Positions 16,136-27,346 of a stretch of 64,000 nucleotides of DNA are shown piece by piece. Source of the stretch: Primorskyibacter aestuariivivens (GTDB lineage Bacteria; Pseudomonadota; Alphaproteobacteria; Rhodobacterales; Rhodobacteraceae). The notes under the pieces were generated by a model, which was not told the DNA's origin, ran no database searches, and saw nothing but the letters and a program-made list of their open reading frames with translations. How positions within the stretch are numbered: position 1 is the stretch's first letter; each line of letters begins with the position of its first letter. The stretch is from contig NZ_JAQIOZ010000003.1 in the NCBI RefSeq assembly GCF_028023675.1, forward strand, positions 186,001 through 250,000, in the 5' to 3' direction. Both the position numbers and the translations under genes were made by a program.

Positions 16136-16794
16136 CCGCCTGGGCGCTTTCACTGGCGGCAGCCTCGGCGCTGATCACGCTGCTGCGCTTTGCCGCGCGC
16201 GGGCCATCGATGGCCAAGACGGTGATCAAGACGCTCTCCGTAGCGCTGCTGGCGCTGGTGTCCTTTGCCGAGGCGCTGCCGGTTTTGCTGACCGTCGCGC
16301 TGGCACTGGGCGCGCTGGGCGATGCGTTCTTGTCCCGTGACGGCGACGCGACGTTTCTGGGTGGCTTGGGCAGTTTCGCACTGTCCCACATTGCCTATAC
16401 CGCGCTGTTTGTCGCGATGCCGGGCTTTGATGCGGCCCTTCTGACGGAATGGCCCGCAGCGCCGCTGGCTGTGGCGCTTTTGCTGCTTGCGGTGGGGCTG
16501 GGCATCCCGCTCTGGCGCGCCGCAGGAGCATTGCGCATCCCGGTCATGATCTATGTCGTGCTGATCGTGCTGATGGGACTTTCCGCGATTGCTGTGGGCG
16601 CGCCGATCCTGTGGGCCGCGGTGCTGTTTGTGATCTCCGACGCGCTGCTGGGCAGCAAACTGTTCCTGATCGCTCGGGACAGCCGCTGGCAAAATCCCAC
16701 GGATTACCTTGTCTGGTTGAGCTACTGGGTGGCGCAGGCGGTGTTTCTGCTCGGTTTCCTGATGCTCGGCCTGACACCCGCGACGGTGTTGTGA
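16132..16794 (+). CDS. lysoplasmalogenase-family membrane protein (YhhN/TMEM86)
   Basis: A 220-aa protein with about seven to eight hydrophobic helices of the YhhN/TMEM86 family, whose characterised members hydrolyse the vinyl-ether bond of lysoplasmalogens. LGDAFLSR (after a stretch of small residues) and SDALLGSKLF are the family's conserved polar clusters. The most upstream start is a TTG that overlaps the FdsB stop as TTGA, implying coupling; there is no better ATG before the first helix. Bacterial members are often annotated only by family, so the enzymatic role is inferred. Confidence 0.8.
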   Translation: MTAWALSLAAASALITLLRFAARGPSMAKTVIKTLSVALLALVSFAEALPVLLTVALALGALGDAFLSRDGDATFLGGLGSFALSHIAYTALFVAMPGFDAALLTEWPAAPLAVALLLLAVGLGIPLWRAAGALRIPVMIYVVLIVLMGLSAIAVGAPILWAAVLFVISDALLGSKLFLIARDSRWQNPTDYLVWLSYWVAQAVFLLGFLMLGLTPATVL

Positions 16795-17045
16795 TTTGCT
16801 GCGCAGGGCAGTTTGAGAAAAATCGATAAGAAGAAATTATAACTCTAATCTGAAAATACAATTTTTTCACCGCCCGGCAGTTTGTTACTGTCGGATTCGT
16901 AGACAGGGGAGTCGAGGTTAGATCCGGCCCGTTGCACATTGCGTGCAAGGGTCGGATCGCCTGTCTGGTGAGCAGGGAGACGTGGGGGAAATCCCGGTTT
17001 CTGACCTTTCCAAACCGCATTCTGAACATCCCATTGATGGAGTGA

Positions 17046-19223
<2,178 letters not shown>

Positions 19224-19244
19224 TCGGGCGCGATCGTGAAACAG

Positions 19245-19278
19245 GGGCGCGGCAGGGAAACCTGCCGCGCCCTTTTTT
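19245..19278 (+). terminator. intrinsic terminator after katG
   Basis: GGGCGCGGCAGG-GAAA-CCTGCCGCGCCC forms a perfect 12-bp stem with a stable GAAA loop, followed by TTTTTT. It is the clearest terminator in the window. Confidence 0.95.
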
Positions 19279-19403
19279 GTGGTCCGGGGGGATTACCAGG
19301 GCGTGTGAACCGCCCACCGCGACAATCCGACACAAAAGTGGGATATCGCCCGGGCCATGAAAGGCGCTAACATTTGCCCGAACGCGAACCGGAGGCGCCC
19401 GCC

Positions 19404-19892
19404 ATGCCATCCAGAAATGACCTTCGGCCAAACGAGGAAGCCGTGGACGGGCCGCCGCCCGGAGATGCGCAACTGCGCTTCATCGGTGTGATCCGGACAC
19501 CGTTTACCTCGCGCGAACTGTGCCCCCGGCAGGGGGACGCCATCAATGGCCCCGAATGCCGCGTGGTGCTTGAACCGCTGTGGCACAAGGCGCTCAAGGG
19601 GCTGGAGCGCTACGATTTCATCGAACTCTTCTACTGGCTGCATGAAAGTCGCCGCGATCTTGTGCTGCAAAGCCCGAAGGCCAATGGCGAAACCACGGGC
19701 ACCTTTGCCCTGCGCTCGCCTGTGCGGCCCAATCCCATCGGCCTGTCCCGCGTGCGCCTGCTCGGGGTCGAGGCCGGGGCGCTCCGGGTGCGCGGGCTGG
19801 ATTGTCTCAATGGCACGCCGCTTCTGGATGTGAAGCCGGATCGCTGCGCCTATACGCCCCAGGTGCCGCCAAAACCCACCGCGATGGGGTAG
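19404..19892 (+). CDS. trmO: tRNA (t6A37) N6-methyltransferase, TsaA/TrmO family
   Basis: A 162-aa single-domain TsaA/UPF0066 protein that methylates N6-threonylcarbamoyladenosine at position 37 of certain tRNAs, using SAM. The signatures FIGVIRTPF, RSPVRPNPIGLSRVRL and GLDCLNGTPLLDVKPD are all intact. The ATG at 19404 has a GGAGG at ideal spacing; an upstream TTG does not. The C-terminal extension seen in E. coli TrmO is absent, as in many shorter homologues. It precedes the ABC permease by 61 bases. Confidence 0.88.
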   Translation: MPSRNDLRPNEEAVDGPPPGDAQLRFIGVIRTPFTSRELCPRQGDAINGPECRVVLEPLWHKALKGLERYDFIELFYWLHESRRDLVLQSPKANGETTGTFALRSPVRPNPIGLSRVRLLGVEAGALRVRGLDCLNGTPLLDVKPDRCAYTPQVPPKPTAMG

Positions 19893-19953
19893 GCCCCGGC
19901 TTGCACCCGTGCGCAGAACCTGACAGAAAAGCTCGGATGTCAGGAGGCTGCGG

Positions 19954-21597
19954 ATGACTGCATTCACCAGAAAACGTGCGAAGGAGTCGCTCTGGGCGTT
20001 GCGCGGATCGTCCTATGCCATTGCGCTTCTGTGCCTGCTGCCCATCGTGGCGGTGGGTATCGCGGCCCTGACGGGCGGCGTTTCCACGCTGGGGCATCTG
20101 GCGGGGACCGTGTTGCCGGGATATGCGGGCAATACCGCCGTGCTGGTGGCGCTCGTCGCGTTGGGCACGCTGTTGCTGGGCACCGGGGCGGCCTGTCTGG
20201 TGACGATGACAGAGTTCCGGGGGCGCAAGCTGTTCGAGATCCTGCTGGTCCTGCCGCTGGCCTTTCCGGCCTATGTGCTGGCCTATGCCTATACCCATCT
20301 TCTGGACCATCCGGGCATCGTGCAATCGAGCTTACGCGATCTGATGGGCTGGGGTCCGCGCGACTACTGGTTCCCCGAGATTCGCAGCCTTGGCGGTGCG
20401 GCGCTGATGCTGACGCTGGTGCTGTATCCCTATGTCTATCTGCTGGCGCGCGCGGCCTTTCTGGGTCAGAGCGCCAGCACCTTTCACGCCGCGCGCGCAT
20501 TGGGCAAGACGCCGTTCCAGGCGTTCATGCGCGTGACCTTGCCCATGGCCCGCCCGGCGATTGCCGCGGGGGTATTGCTGGCCACGATGGAGACCATCGC
20601 GGATTTCGGAACCGTGTCCTATTTCGGCGTGCAGACCTTTGCCACGGGTATCTACACAAGCTGGTTCTCCATGGCCGACCGGGCGGCGGCGGCGCAACTG
20701 TCGCTGGGACTGCTGGCCTTTGCCCTGACGCTGGCGGTGCTGGAGCGGCGCTCGCGCGGCGAGGCGAAATACCATTCCGGCAGGCGTCAGGAGCGGCTGG
20801 CGCCGTTGCGGCTCAGCGGCTGGTCGCAGTCGGGCGCAATCCTCCTCTGCGCCGTGCCGGTGCTGTTCGGCGCGCTCCTGCCCATCGTGGCACTGGTGAT
20901 CATGGGGATCGGCTCGGGTCAGGACCTTTTGGGGCGGCGCTATCTGGCGTTCATCCAGAACTCGCTGACCCTGGCGGGGACAGCGGCGGTGCTGACGGTT
21001 CTGGCGGCGATCATCCTTGGCTATTATCACCGGGTCACGCAAAGCCGCGCGGCGCGCTTGGCGCTTTATGCCGGGCGGCTGGGCTATGCGGTGCCGGGCG
21101 GGGTCATCGCGGTGGGTCTGCTGGTGCCGTTTGCGGCCTTTGACAATGCGCTGGACAGCTTCATGCGCGCGCAGTTCGATGTCTCCACGGGGCTTTTGTT
21201 CACCGGCTCGATCTGGGTGCTGGTCTTTGCCTACATGATCCGCTTTCTGGCGGCTGCCATCGGCTCCTATGAAGGGGGCCAAAGCGCCATCAACCCCAAT
21301 CTCGACGCCGCAGCACGGGTGTTGGGGCAGTCCAGCTACGGCACGCTGCGCCGGGTCCATATGCCGATCCTGACGCCGTCGCTTTTGACCGCGCTGCTGA
21401 TCGTCTTCGTGGACGTGATGAAGGAGCTGCCCGCCACGCTGATCATGCGGCCTTTCAACTATGACACATTGGCGGTGCAGGCCTTCCGGCTGGCCGCCGA
21501 CGAACGGCTCGAAGGGGCCGCGGTGCCCAGTCTCGTGATTGTGGCGGTGGGGCTATTGCCAGTGATCCTGCTTTGCCGGCAGGTGGGGCAGGAGTGA
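19954..21597 (+). CDS. iron(III)-type ABC transporter permease (fused two-domain, FbpB/SfuB-like)
   Basis: A 547-aa inner-membrane permease made of two BPD_transp_1 halves with about 12 helices. Each half carries an EAA loop that contacts the ATPase: HAARALGKTPFQAFMRVTLP near residue 180 and the second at AARVLGQSSYGTLRRVHMP near 450. Fused duplicated permeases of this form belong to the ferric-iron family (FbpB, SfuB, HitB). The ATG at 19954 has AGGAGG upstream. No binding-protein or ATPase gene lies within the window next to it, so it is an orphan that must borrow partners. Two tandem hairpins follow the stop. Confidence 0.88.
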   Translation: MTAFTRKRAKESLWALRGSSYAIALLCLLPIVAVGIAALTGGVSTLGHLAGTVLPGYAGNTAVLVALVALGTLLLGTGAACLVTMTEFRGRKLFEILLVLPLAFPAYVLAYAYTHLLDHPGIVQSSLRDLMGWGPRDYWFPEIRSLGGAALMLTLVLYPYVYLLARAAFLGQSASTFHAARALGKTPFQAFMRVTLPMARPAIAAGVLLATMETIADFGTVSYFGVQTFATGIYTSWFSMADRAAAAQLSLGLLAFALTLAVLERRSRGEAKYHSGRRQERLAPLRLSGWSQSGAILLCAVPVLFGALLPIVALVIMGIGSGQDLLGRRYLAFIQNSLTLAGTAAVLTVLAAIILGYYHRVTQSRAARLALYAGRLGYAVPGGVIAVGLLVPFAAFDNALDSFMRAQFDVSTGLLFTGSIWVLVFAYMIRFLAAAIGSYEGGQSAINPNLDAAARVLGQSSYGTLRRVHMPILTPSLLTALLIVFVDVMKELPATLIMRPFNYDTLAVQAFRLAADERLEGAAVPSLVIVAVGLLPVILLCRQVGQE

Positions 21598-21636
21598 GAG
21601 AGCCCATGCAATTGAGCGATTGATCCGGATAAGGCA

Positions 21637-21682
21637 CCGGAAACTTTTGAAGTTTCCGGACCGATTTCTACAAAAGAAATCG
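21637..21682. terminator. tandem double hairpin between convergent permease and hrpB
   Basis: The first stem is CCGGAAACTT-TTG-AAGTTTCCGG (21637-21659). The second is CGATTTCT-ACAAA-AGAAATCG (21662-21682). Two base pairs of spacer separate them. They fill the gap between two convergent genes and probably end transcription from both sides. A similar pair occurs at 53261. Confidence 0.75.
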
Positions 21683-21710
21683 TCGTTTCATGGGCATCAA
21701 ATGCAATCTC

Positions 21711-24164
21711 TTATGTCCGCCGCTTCGCCCGCAGCGTCGGATCGGCCTCGCGCGGATTTTCCGGCCAGGGGTGTTTGGGATATTGCCCGCGCATGTCGCG
21801 GCGCACATCCGCATAGGAGCTGTCCCAGAAGCCGGGAATATCCATCGTGGTCTGCACCGGGCGCTGGGCGGGCGACAGGAGCGTGACGCGCAGCGGTTGG
21901 CCCGCGACGGTCGGGTGTTCGGTCTGGCCGAACATTTCCTGCAGGCGCAGGGTGATCTCGGGGTGCTCGCCGGAATAGTCGATGGGGATCTGCCGCCCCA
22001 AAGGCGTGGTGAAATGGGCGGGAACGGCCCGGTTCAGCGCCTGTTGCTGCTCCCATGTCAGGCGTGACCAGAGCGCATCGTGGATGTCGAACCCTTTCCA
22101 GTGATCGGCGGTCTTGACACCGGCCAGATAGGGCAGGAGCCACTCCTCCAGCGTTTCAAGCAGTGCCGCTTCCGAGACGTCCGGCAGGTCCATGCCCCCG
22201 GCGCGCGCCACGTTGATCCGCGCCACGAGACGCGCGGCCCCCTTGGAATAGCGCAGGCCCAGATCGCGTACCCCGTCCAGCATGGCGCGCGCGATGGCAT
22301 CCCGGGGCGCGTCCTTCCACAGCCGGTCCTGCAAGGCCAGCGCGCCAAACCGTTCCTGTTGCCGCGCCACGACGCGACGGTCGCGTTTGGACCAGTCGCA
22401 GATGTTCTCCCATGTGATCTGTTCGTCAAAGAGCGCACGTATCTCACCTTCGGAAATGGCGATGGCCTGACGAATGCGCGCCTCGCGCGGGTTGCCGTCC
22501 GTATCCGTCACCACGATCAGCCGCTGAGAGGCCAGCGGATCACTCTCATCCATCACCGCGCCTTTGCCGCCCGAGAGCACAAAGCGCGGCGCATCGCCCT
22601 TGCGGCGCAGCCCGATCCGGTCGGGATAGGCCAGAGCGGCCATCTGCGCCGGGCTGAACGCCTCTTGACGCGCGCTTTTGGCGTCTTTCTTCAGGCGCTT
22701 GGCCTCTTGCGTGATCCGGTCCAGCGCAGGGCGATTCACGTCATAGGGGCGTCGGTCGCGAAAGCCGCGCAGGTCGCGCAGCGCCTCAAGCCGGAGACTC
22801 AGGTCCGAGGGTGCGCCGCGCAGCGGATCGCGGTCGGCCAGCAAGGCCGCCAGCGGCGCGGCACCGGGCCCGGCCAGCGCCAGCATATGCGCCAGACGCG
22901 GGTGCAGGGGCAGGGCGGCCAGCGCGCGGCCATGATGGGTGATGCGGTGCTCGCTGTCCAACGCGCCCAGCATCTGCAAAAGCGCCTGCGCCTCGGCCCA
23001 GCTGCCCCGGTTGGGCGGCGTGAGCAGTGGCATGTCCTCGACCGTGCCACCCCAGAGCGCGACCTCCAATGCCAGCCCGGTGAGATCCGCCACTTCGATC
23101 TCGGCGGGCGCAAAGCCGGGCAGAGCGCCTTCCTCGCCGCGTGTCCAGAGCCGGTAACAGGTGCCTTCGGCCACGCGGCCTGCGCGGCCTGCGCGCTGTG
23201 TGGCCTCGGCGCGGCTGACCTTTTCGGTGACCAGACGCGACATGCCCGAGCCCGGATCGAACCGCGCCCGCCGCGCACGGCCCGCATCCACCACAACGCG
23301 AATATCCTCGATGGTGAGCGAGGTCTCGGCGATGGAAGTGGCCAGAACAATTTTCCGCCCGTCGCGTTCGGGCCGGATCGCTGCGCGCTGCTTGTCAAAG
23401 GGCATGGCCCCGAACAAGGGATAAAGGCGGCAGGTCTTGGGCAAACGGTCCTGCAACAGCGCCTGACAGCGCCGGATCTCACCCTCGCCGGGTAGGAACA
23501 CCAGCACCCCGCCGTCCGTTTCCAACACCGCCTGTGCCACCAGATCGGCGGTGACATCGGGCAAACGGGCCTTGGGGCCGACGGGTTTGGGAAGCCAGCG
23601 GGTTTCGACCGGGTAGCTGCGCCCCTCGGACGTGATTACCGGCGCGTCCCCCATCAGCGCCGCCACCGGCGCGGCGTCCAGCGTGGCGGACATGACAATG
23701 AGGCACAGGTCATCGCGCAGCGCCTCGGCGATCTCAAGACAGAGCGCCAGCCCCAGATCAGCGTTCAGGGAGCGTTCGTGAAATTCGTCAAAGATCACCG
23801 CGCCGATGCCGGTGAGTTCCGGGTCGGACTGGATCATCCGGGTCAGGATACCCTCGGTCACGACCTCGATGCGGGTGGTCTTGCTCACCTTGCTTTCACC
23901 GCGAATGCGGTAGCCGACCATATGGCCAGCCGCTTCGCCCAATGTCTCGGCCATCCGCTCGGCAGCGGCGCGCGCTGCCAGCCTGCGCGGCTCCAGCATC
24001 AGGATACGTCCCTTGATGCGCCCGGCCTCCAACAGCGCCAATGGCACCCGCGTGGTCTTGCCCGCGCCCGGCGGGGCCTGCAACACGGCACGGCCCGTGT
24101 CCGCGATTGCGTCCAGCAATCCGGGCAGGGCGTCATCAATGGGAAGGGCAGGTCGCTGTGTCAC
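21711..24164 (-). CDS. hrpB: ATP-dependent RNA helicase HrpB
   Basis: An 817-aa DExH-box helicase. Visible motifs in order: Walker A GAGKTT, motif II DEFH (HrpB uses DEFH/DEVH), motif III SATLD, then the RecA2 domain, the helicase-associated HA2 region and the HrpB-specific C-terminal domain ending in PTLRAKRRT. The start is a GTG (24162-24164) giving MTQRPALPIDDALP, the typical HrpB N-terminus. Its cellular role is poorly known in most bacteria; related proteins affect RNA processing. It ends next to the tandem hairpins, and the DUF3108 gene upstream is eight bases away, so they are probably co-transcribed. Confidence 0.92.
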   Translation of the reverse strand: MTQRPALPIDDALPGLLDAIADTGRAVLQAPPGAGKTTRVPLALLEAGRIKGRILMLEPRRLAARAAAERMAETLGEAAGHMVGYRIRGESKVSKTTRIEVVTEGILTRMIQSDPELTGIGAVIFDEFHERSLNADLGLALCLEIAEALRDDLCLIVMSATLDAAPVAALMGDAPVITSEGRSYPVETRWLPKPVGPKARLPDVTADLVAQAVLETDGGVLVFLPGEGEIRRCQALLQDRLPKTCRLYPLFGAMPFDKQRAAIRPERDGRKIVLATSIAETSLTIEDIRVVVDAGRARRARFDPGSGMSRLVTEKVSRAEATQRAGRAGRVAEGTCYRLWTRGEEGALPGFAPAEIEVADLTGLALEVALWGGTVEDMPLLTPPNRGSWAEAQALLQMLGALDSEHRITHHGRALAALPLHPRLAHMLALAGPGAAPLAALLADRDPLRGAPSDLSLRLEALRDLRGFRDRRPYDVNRPALDRITQEAKRLKKDAKSARQEAFSPAQMAALAYPDRIGLRRKGDAPRFVLSGGKGAVMDESDPLASQRLIVVTDTDGNPREARIRQAIAISEGEIRALFDEQITWENICDWSKRDRRVVARQQERFGALALQDRLWKDAPRDAIARAMLDGVRDLGLRYSKGAARLVARINVARAGGMDLPDVSEAALLETLEEWLLPYLAGVKTADHWKGFDIHDALWSRLTWEQQQALNRAVPAHFTTPLGRQIPIDYSGEHPEITLRLQEMFGQTEHPTVAGQPLRVTLLSPAQRPVQTTMDIPGFWDSSYADVRRDMRGQYPKHPWPENPREADPTLRAKRRT

Positions 24165-24172
24165 ACCCCGGC

Positions 24173-24889
24173 TTATCGCCGAATGAGCAGCGCCCGTCCA
24201 CGCAGAGTTTTCACATCCATACGGGACAGTTTGTAACGCCCCTTGCCATCGGGCTCATAACTCACCTTGAACGGGAACTTGGTGCCTTCGCGGATTTCCT
24301 TTTCCGAGAACCCGCCCACACGGATGTAATGCCCGGTGCACTGCACCGTGTCGCCATCCTTCTTGAGCTGCGACGTGGTCAACCGCACGCGGCGCGCCCC
24401 GTCGAAATAGCTCACATCCATGGTGCACAGTTCGTCCGTGTCCCGGTCGCGCAGCAGGTGCCAGACAGCGGTCAGCGGATCGAGCGCATCGCCGTTCTTG
24501 CGTGGATCAAGCCAATACTTCTTGGGTTTGTCCGTACGTTCCAGCGTCGGGACACCGCCGGGGTAGCGGATGGTCTTTTCGCTTTTGCGCCGCCCGGTGT
24601 CCGAGCTTTCCTCATAGCGCGTCGGGCGAAAGCGGGTGCCATCAACGCGCCCCTGAGATTTTGCCCGGAAATGGAAATCCGAGATGACCGCCACAAGGCC
24701 CGAGGATTTCACCACGCCCGAGGCGGCATAGGTTCCTCCGTTCTGCTTCATGCCATAGCGCAGCTCACCGGCCTTGATCCCGGCGTAATACACATCGAAA
24801 TTGCCCGTCTCGGTCCCGTTCTGCGCCGCCTGAAGCGGGGCCACAGCCAGCCCGAGGGCCAGACTGGCGGAAGATAGAAGGTGACGCAT
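24173..24889 (-). CDS. DUF3108-family exported protein
   Basis: A protein of about 238 aa with a signal peptide (HLLSSASLALGLAVAPLQAA, cleaved around QAA). The mature beta-rich domain begins NFDVYYAGIKAGELRYGMK and matches the DUF3108 outline: a lipocalin/LolA-like fold that binds hydrophobic or envelope molecules. Three cysteines are seen (LCTMD, QCTG and none in the signal). The start is uncertain: the ATG at 24889 gives the cleanest signal peptide; an in-frame ATG at 24904 would add five residues. It sits just upstream of hrpB on the same strand and is divergent from meaB. Function unknown. Confidence 0.75.
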   Translation of the reverse strand: MRHLLSSASLALGLAVAPLQAAQNGTETGNFDVYYAGIKAGELRYGMKQNGGTYAASGVVKSSGLVAVISDFHFRAKSQGRVDGTRFRPTRYEESSDTGRRKSEKTIRYPGGVPTLERTDKPKKYWLDPRKNGDALDPLTAVWHLLRDRDTDELCTMDVSYFDGARRVRLTTSQLKKDGDTVQCTGHYIRVGGFSEKEIREGTKFPFKVSYEPDGKGRYKLSRMDVKTLRGRALLIRR

Positions 24890-25059
24890 GCTTTGCCTAC
24901 TCATCACTGGTTTTGCCCCGGCACTCTGGACATATTGGATCAAGCAAAGGCATTAAACACCAGAGCGGATCACGTTCGCGTAGGTCCGGCCGCGAAACCC
25001 CGCCGATGGACCCGGTGGGAAGCTGCGGAAATGCGCCGGTTTGAGGAGTTTTGGAGCAG

Positions 25060-26037
25060 ATGGACACAAGCGAGCTTGCATCCCGCATCCTGAGGGGCGA
25101 GCGCCGTGCGCTGGCCCGGGCGATCACGCTTGTGGAAAGCGGGCGTGCCGATCACCGCGCGCGGGCGACCGATTTGCTCGAAGCGCTGCGCGGATCGGGG
25201 CGGCAGGCGCTGCGCATCGGCTTGTCCGGCACGCCCGGCGTGGGCAAATCCACCTTTATCGAGAGCTTCGGTATGATGCTCACTGCCAAGGGGCTGCGCG
25301 TGGCGGTGCTGGCGGTGGACCCAAGCTCGGCCCGCTCGGGCGGCTCGATCCTTGGCGACAAGACGCGCATGGAGCAGCTGAGCCGCGACGCGCGCGCCTT
25401 TATCCGCCCCTCGCCCAGCCAAACGCATCTGGGCGGCGTGGCGCGGCGCACCCGCGAAGCAGTGGCACTGTGCGAAGCGGCGGGGTTTGACGTGGTGCTG
25501 ATCGAGACCGTCGGGGTTGGTCAATCGGAAACCGTCGTGGCCGAGATGTCCGACCTGTTCCTGCTCTTGCTGGCGCCTGCAGGCGGCGACGAGTTGCAGG
25601 GTGTGAAACGCGGCATCATGGAGATGGCCGATATCATCCTTGTCAACAAGGCCGATGGGGATCTCAAACCCACCGCGATCCGCACCTGTGCCGATTATTC
25701 CGGCGCGTTACGGCTGTTGCGTAAACGCCCGCAGGACCCCGATGGGTTCCCCAAGGCGTTGACCGTCTCGGCGCTGGAAGAGGACGGGCTGGAAACCGCC
25801 TGGGACGAGATGCAGGCGCTGGTTGGCTGGCGGCGCGACAATGGCCATTTCGACGCCCGCCGCGCGGCACAGGCGCGGTATTGGTTCGAGGAAGAGGTGC
25901 GTCAGGCGCTGCTTGCACGGCTCCAGTCCGAGGGCGCGCGCCGCGCCATGGCCGAGCTGTCCGACAAGGTGGCGGCGGGCGAGACCACCCCGGCGCTCGC
26001 GGCCTCGGAAATGCTGGCCGAGCATCTGAACGCATGA
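25060..26037 (+). CDS. meaB: methylmalonyl-CoA mutase-associated GTPase (MeaB/ArgK)
   Basis: A 325-aa G3E-family GTPase that protects or reloads adenosylcobalamin in methylmalonyl-CoA mutase or a related acyl-CoA mutase. The P-loop GTPGVGKST is at 57-65. VDPSSARSGGSILGDKTRM, LIETVGVGQSE and the base-specificity motif NKADGD follow in order. The ATG at 25060 is preceded by GAGGAG; an upstream TTG lies 9 bases earlier. No mutase gene is adjacent, so the client enzyme is elsewhere. The ATGA overlap with the following hydrolase suggests one operon. Confidence 0.92.
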   Translation: MDTSELASRILRGERRALARAITLVESGRADHRARATDLLEALRGSGRQALRIGLSGTPGVGKSTFIESFGMMLTAKGLRVAVLAVDPSSARSGGSILGDKTRMEQLSRDARAFIRPSPSQTHLGGVARRTREAVALCEAAGFDVVLIETVGVGQSETVVAEMSDLFLLLLAPAGGDELQGVKRGIMEMADIILVNKADGDLKPTAIRTCADYSGALRLLRKRPQDPDGFPKALTVSALEEDGLETAWDEMQALVGWRRDNGHFDARRAAQARYWFEEEVRQALLARLQSEGARRAMAELSDKVAAGETTPALAASEMLAEHLNA

Positions 26038-26819
26038 CACCCGAGCGCCTGTTTGACGGCGACCTGATCCGCGGGGATCTGTTCAACCCCGAAGGCGCGC
26101 AGCTTTTCGTGAGTTTCCGGCAAAGGCTGGCCGAACCCGGCGCGTTTGATACGCCGCGCTCGGTGCGCACATTCACCTCAAAGGGGATGGCGCATCTGCA
26201 CCTGCAGGCGCGTTGGAACGACTGGTATATCAATGACGAAACCGAGGCGCTGGAAGCGGCGCTGGAGGCCCTGACGGAACGGTTTGAGCGCGTTGTGGCC
26301 ATGGGGTTTTCCATGGGCGGCTATGCGGCGCTGCGTTTTGCTGCGGCGCTGCGGCTCAGCCAGCTGATCGCGGTCTCCCCGCAATACTCCATCCACAAAA
26401 CGCATGTGCCCTTTGATCGGCGCTACCGCGATTGTTCGGCCGGGTTCGTGCCCGCGCTTGGCGATCTGTCCCCGCGCGGCACCGGGACCGGCGGCGTCAT
26501 TCTGGCCGATCCGTTCCGGCCCATGGACCTGCGCAATGCGGAACTGATCTGTGCCGCCTTTCCGGGGTTGCAGATCGCGCGGCTGGCGGGGGCTGGCCAT
26601 CCCGCCAGCCGGGTTATCCGCGAGGGTGGCAAATTCGGCAAGCTTCAGGCGCAGCTGACCAAACCCCGCGTGCCGTTGCGGCGCATCACCATGATCCACC
26701 GCAACGCGCGCCGGGACAGTCCGCGCTACTGGCGGCACATGGCGGCGCAGGCACGCAAATCGGGGCGTTTGGCGCTGGCGGAATACTGCGAAACGCAAAG
26801 CGCCGCGCTCGCGTCCTGA
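26034..26819 (+). CDS. alpha/beta-hydrolase-like protein of unknown substrate
   Basis: A 261-aa protein with an alpha/beta-hydrolase elbow GFSMGGYAALRFA near residue 88, then SPQYSIHK. The canonical early HGxx region is replaced by a diverged SFRQRLAEPGAFD segment. The histidine candidate is in GAGHPASR. Its start overlaps the meaB stop as ATGA. Homologues are called hypothetical or putative esterases. The MeaB coupling could mean a role in acyl-CoA or propionate metabolism, but nothing in the sequence proves this. Confidence 0.75.
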   Translation: MTPERLFDGDLIRGDLFNPEGAQLFVSFRQRLAEPGAFDTPRSVRTFTSKGMAHLHLQARWNDWYINDETEALEAALEALTERFERVVAMGFSMGGYAALRFAAALRLSQLIAVSPQYSIHKTHVPFDRRYRDCSAGFVPALGDLSPRGTGTGGVILADPFRPMDLRNAELICAAFPGLQIARLAGAGHPASRVIREGGKFGKLQAQLTKPRVPLRRITMIHRNARRDSPRYWRHMAAQARKSGRLALAEYCETQSAALAS

Positions 26820-26976
26820 GTTATTCAGGGAATCGCATCATTCCCGCCTCCCGGCCCTTGACGATTCCCCCGGCCCCGCGTAATAGCCTGCAAACCAGAT
26901 TCCGGGCGCGGCCTTTGCGGCGCCCTTTGATATTTGCGGGGCGCGAAAGTCCTGCACCAGACCAGAGGATGATCAC

Positions 26977-27267
26977 ATGTCGCGCCGTTGCGAACTGACC
27001 GGAAAAGGCCCGATGACTGGCAACAATGTCAGCCACGCCAACAACAAAACCAAACGTCGTTTCCTGCCCAACCTGAACGACGTGACCCTGCAGTCCGAAA
27101 CGCTGGGCCGCGGCATCAAGCTGCGCATCTCGGCGGCTGCCCTGCGCACCGTGGACCACCGCGGCGGGCTGGACAAGTTCCTGGCCAAAGCCAAGGACGC
27201 CGACCTGTCCGACAATGCGCTGAAGGTCAAGAAAGAGATCACCAAGGCGCAAGCCGCGCAGGCCTGA
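26977..27267 (+). CDS. rpmB: 50S ribosomal protein L28
   Basis: A 96-aa L28 with the standard opening [12 protein letters not shown] and [14 protein letters not shown], then the conserved [14 protein letters not shown] block. It is slightly longer than the E. coli protein (78 aa), as usual in alphaproteobacteria. The start at 26977 is certain from the family. It appears to be a single-gene unit with a good terminator. rpmG (L33) is separate at 46.0 kb, not clustered as in E. coli. Confidence 0.97.
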   Translation: MSRRCELTGKGPMTGNNVSHANNKTKRRFLPNLNDVTLQSETLGRGIKLRISAAALRTVDHRGGLDKFLAKAKDADLSDNALKVKKEITKAQAAQA

Positions 27268-27311
27268 TCTACACAGCATTATGTGCCGGGTCGCTGTAAG
27301 ACCCGGATCGA

Positions 27312-27340
27312 CCCCCGTCGGCCCACCCGGCGGGGGTTTT
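27312..27340 (+). terminator. intrinsic terminator after rpmB
   Basis: CCCCCGTCGG-CCCAC-CCGGCGGGGG forms a ten-pair stem (one G-U pair) followed by TTTT. It also faces the convergent DUF5765 gene, whose stop is seven bases on. Confidence 0.85.
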
Positions 27341-27346
27341 CCTGTG

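Noticed and set aside
14375-16153. A 592-residue open frame on the minus strand opposite the fdsB-type gene
   Set aside because: It has no family motif and mirrors the codons of a well-supported gene; high-G+C antisense frames of this length are expected by chance.
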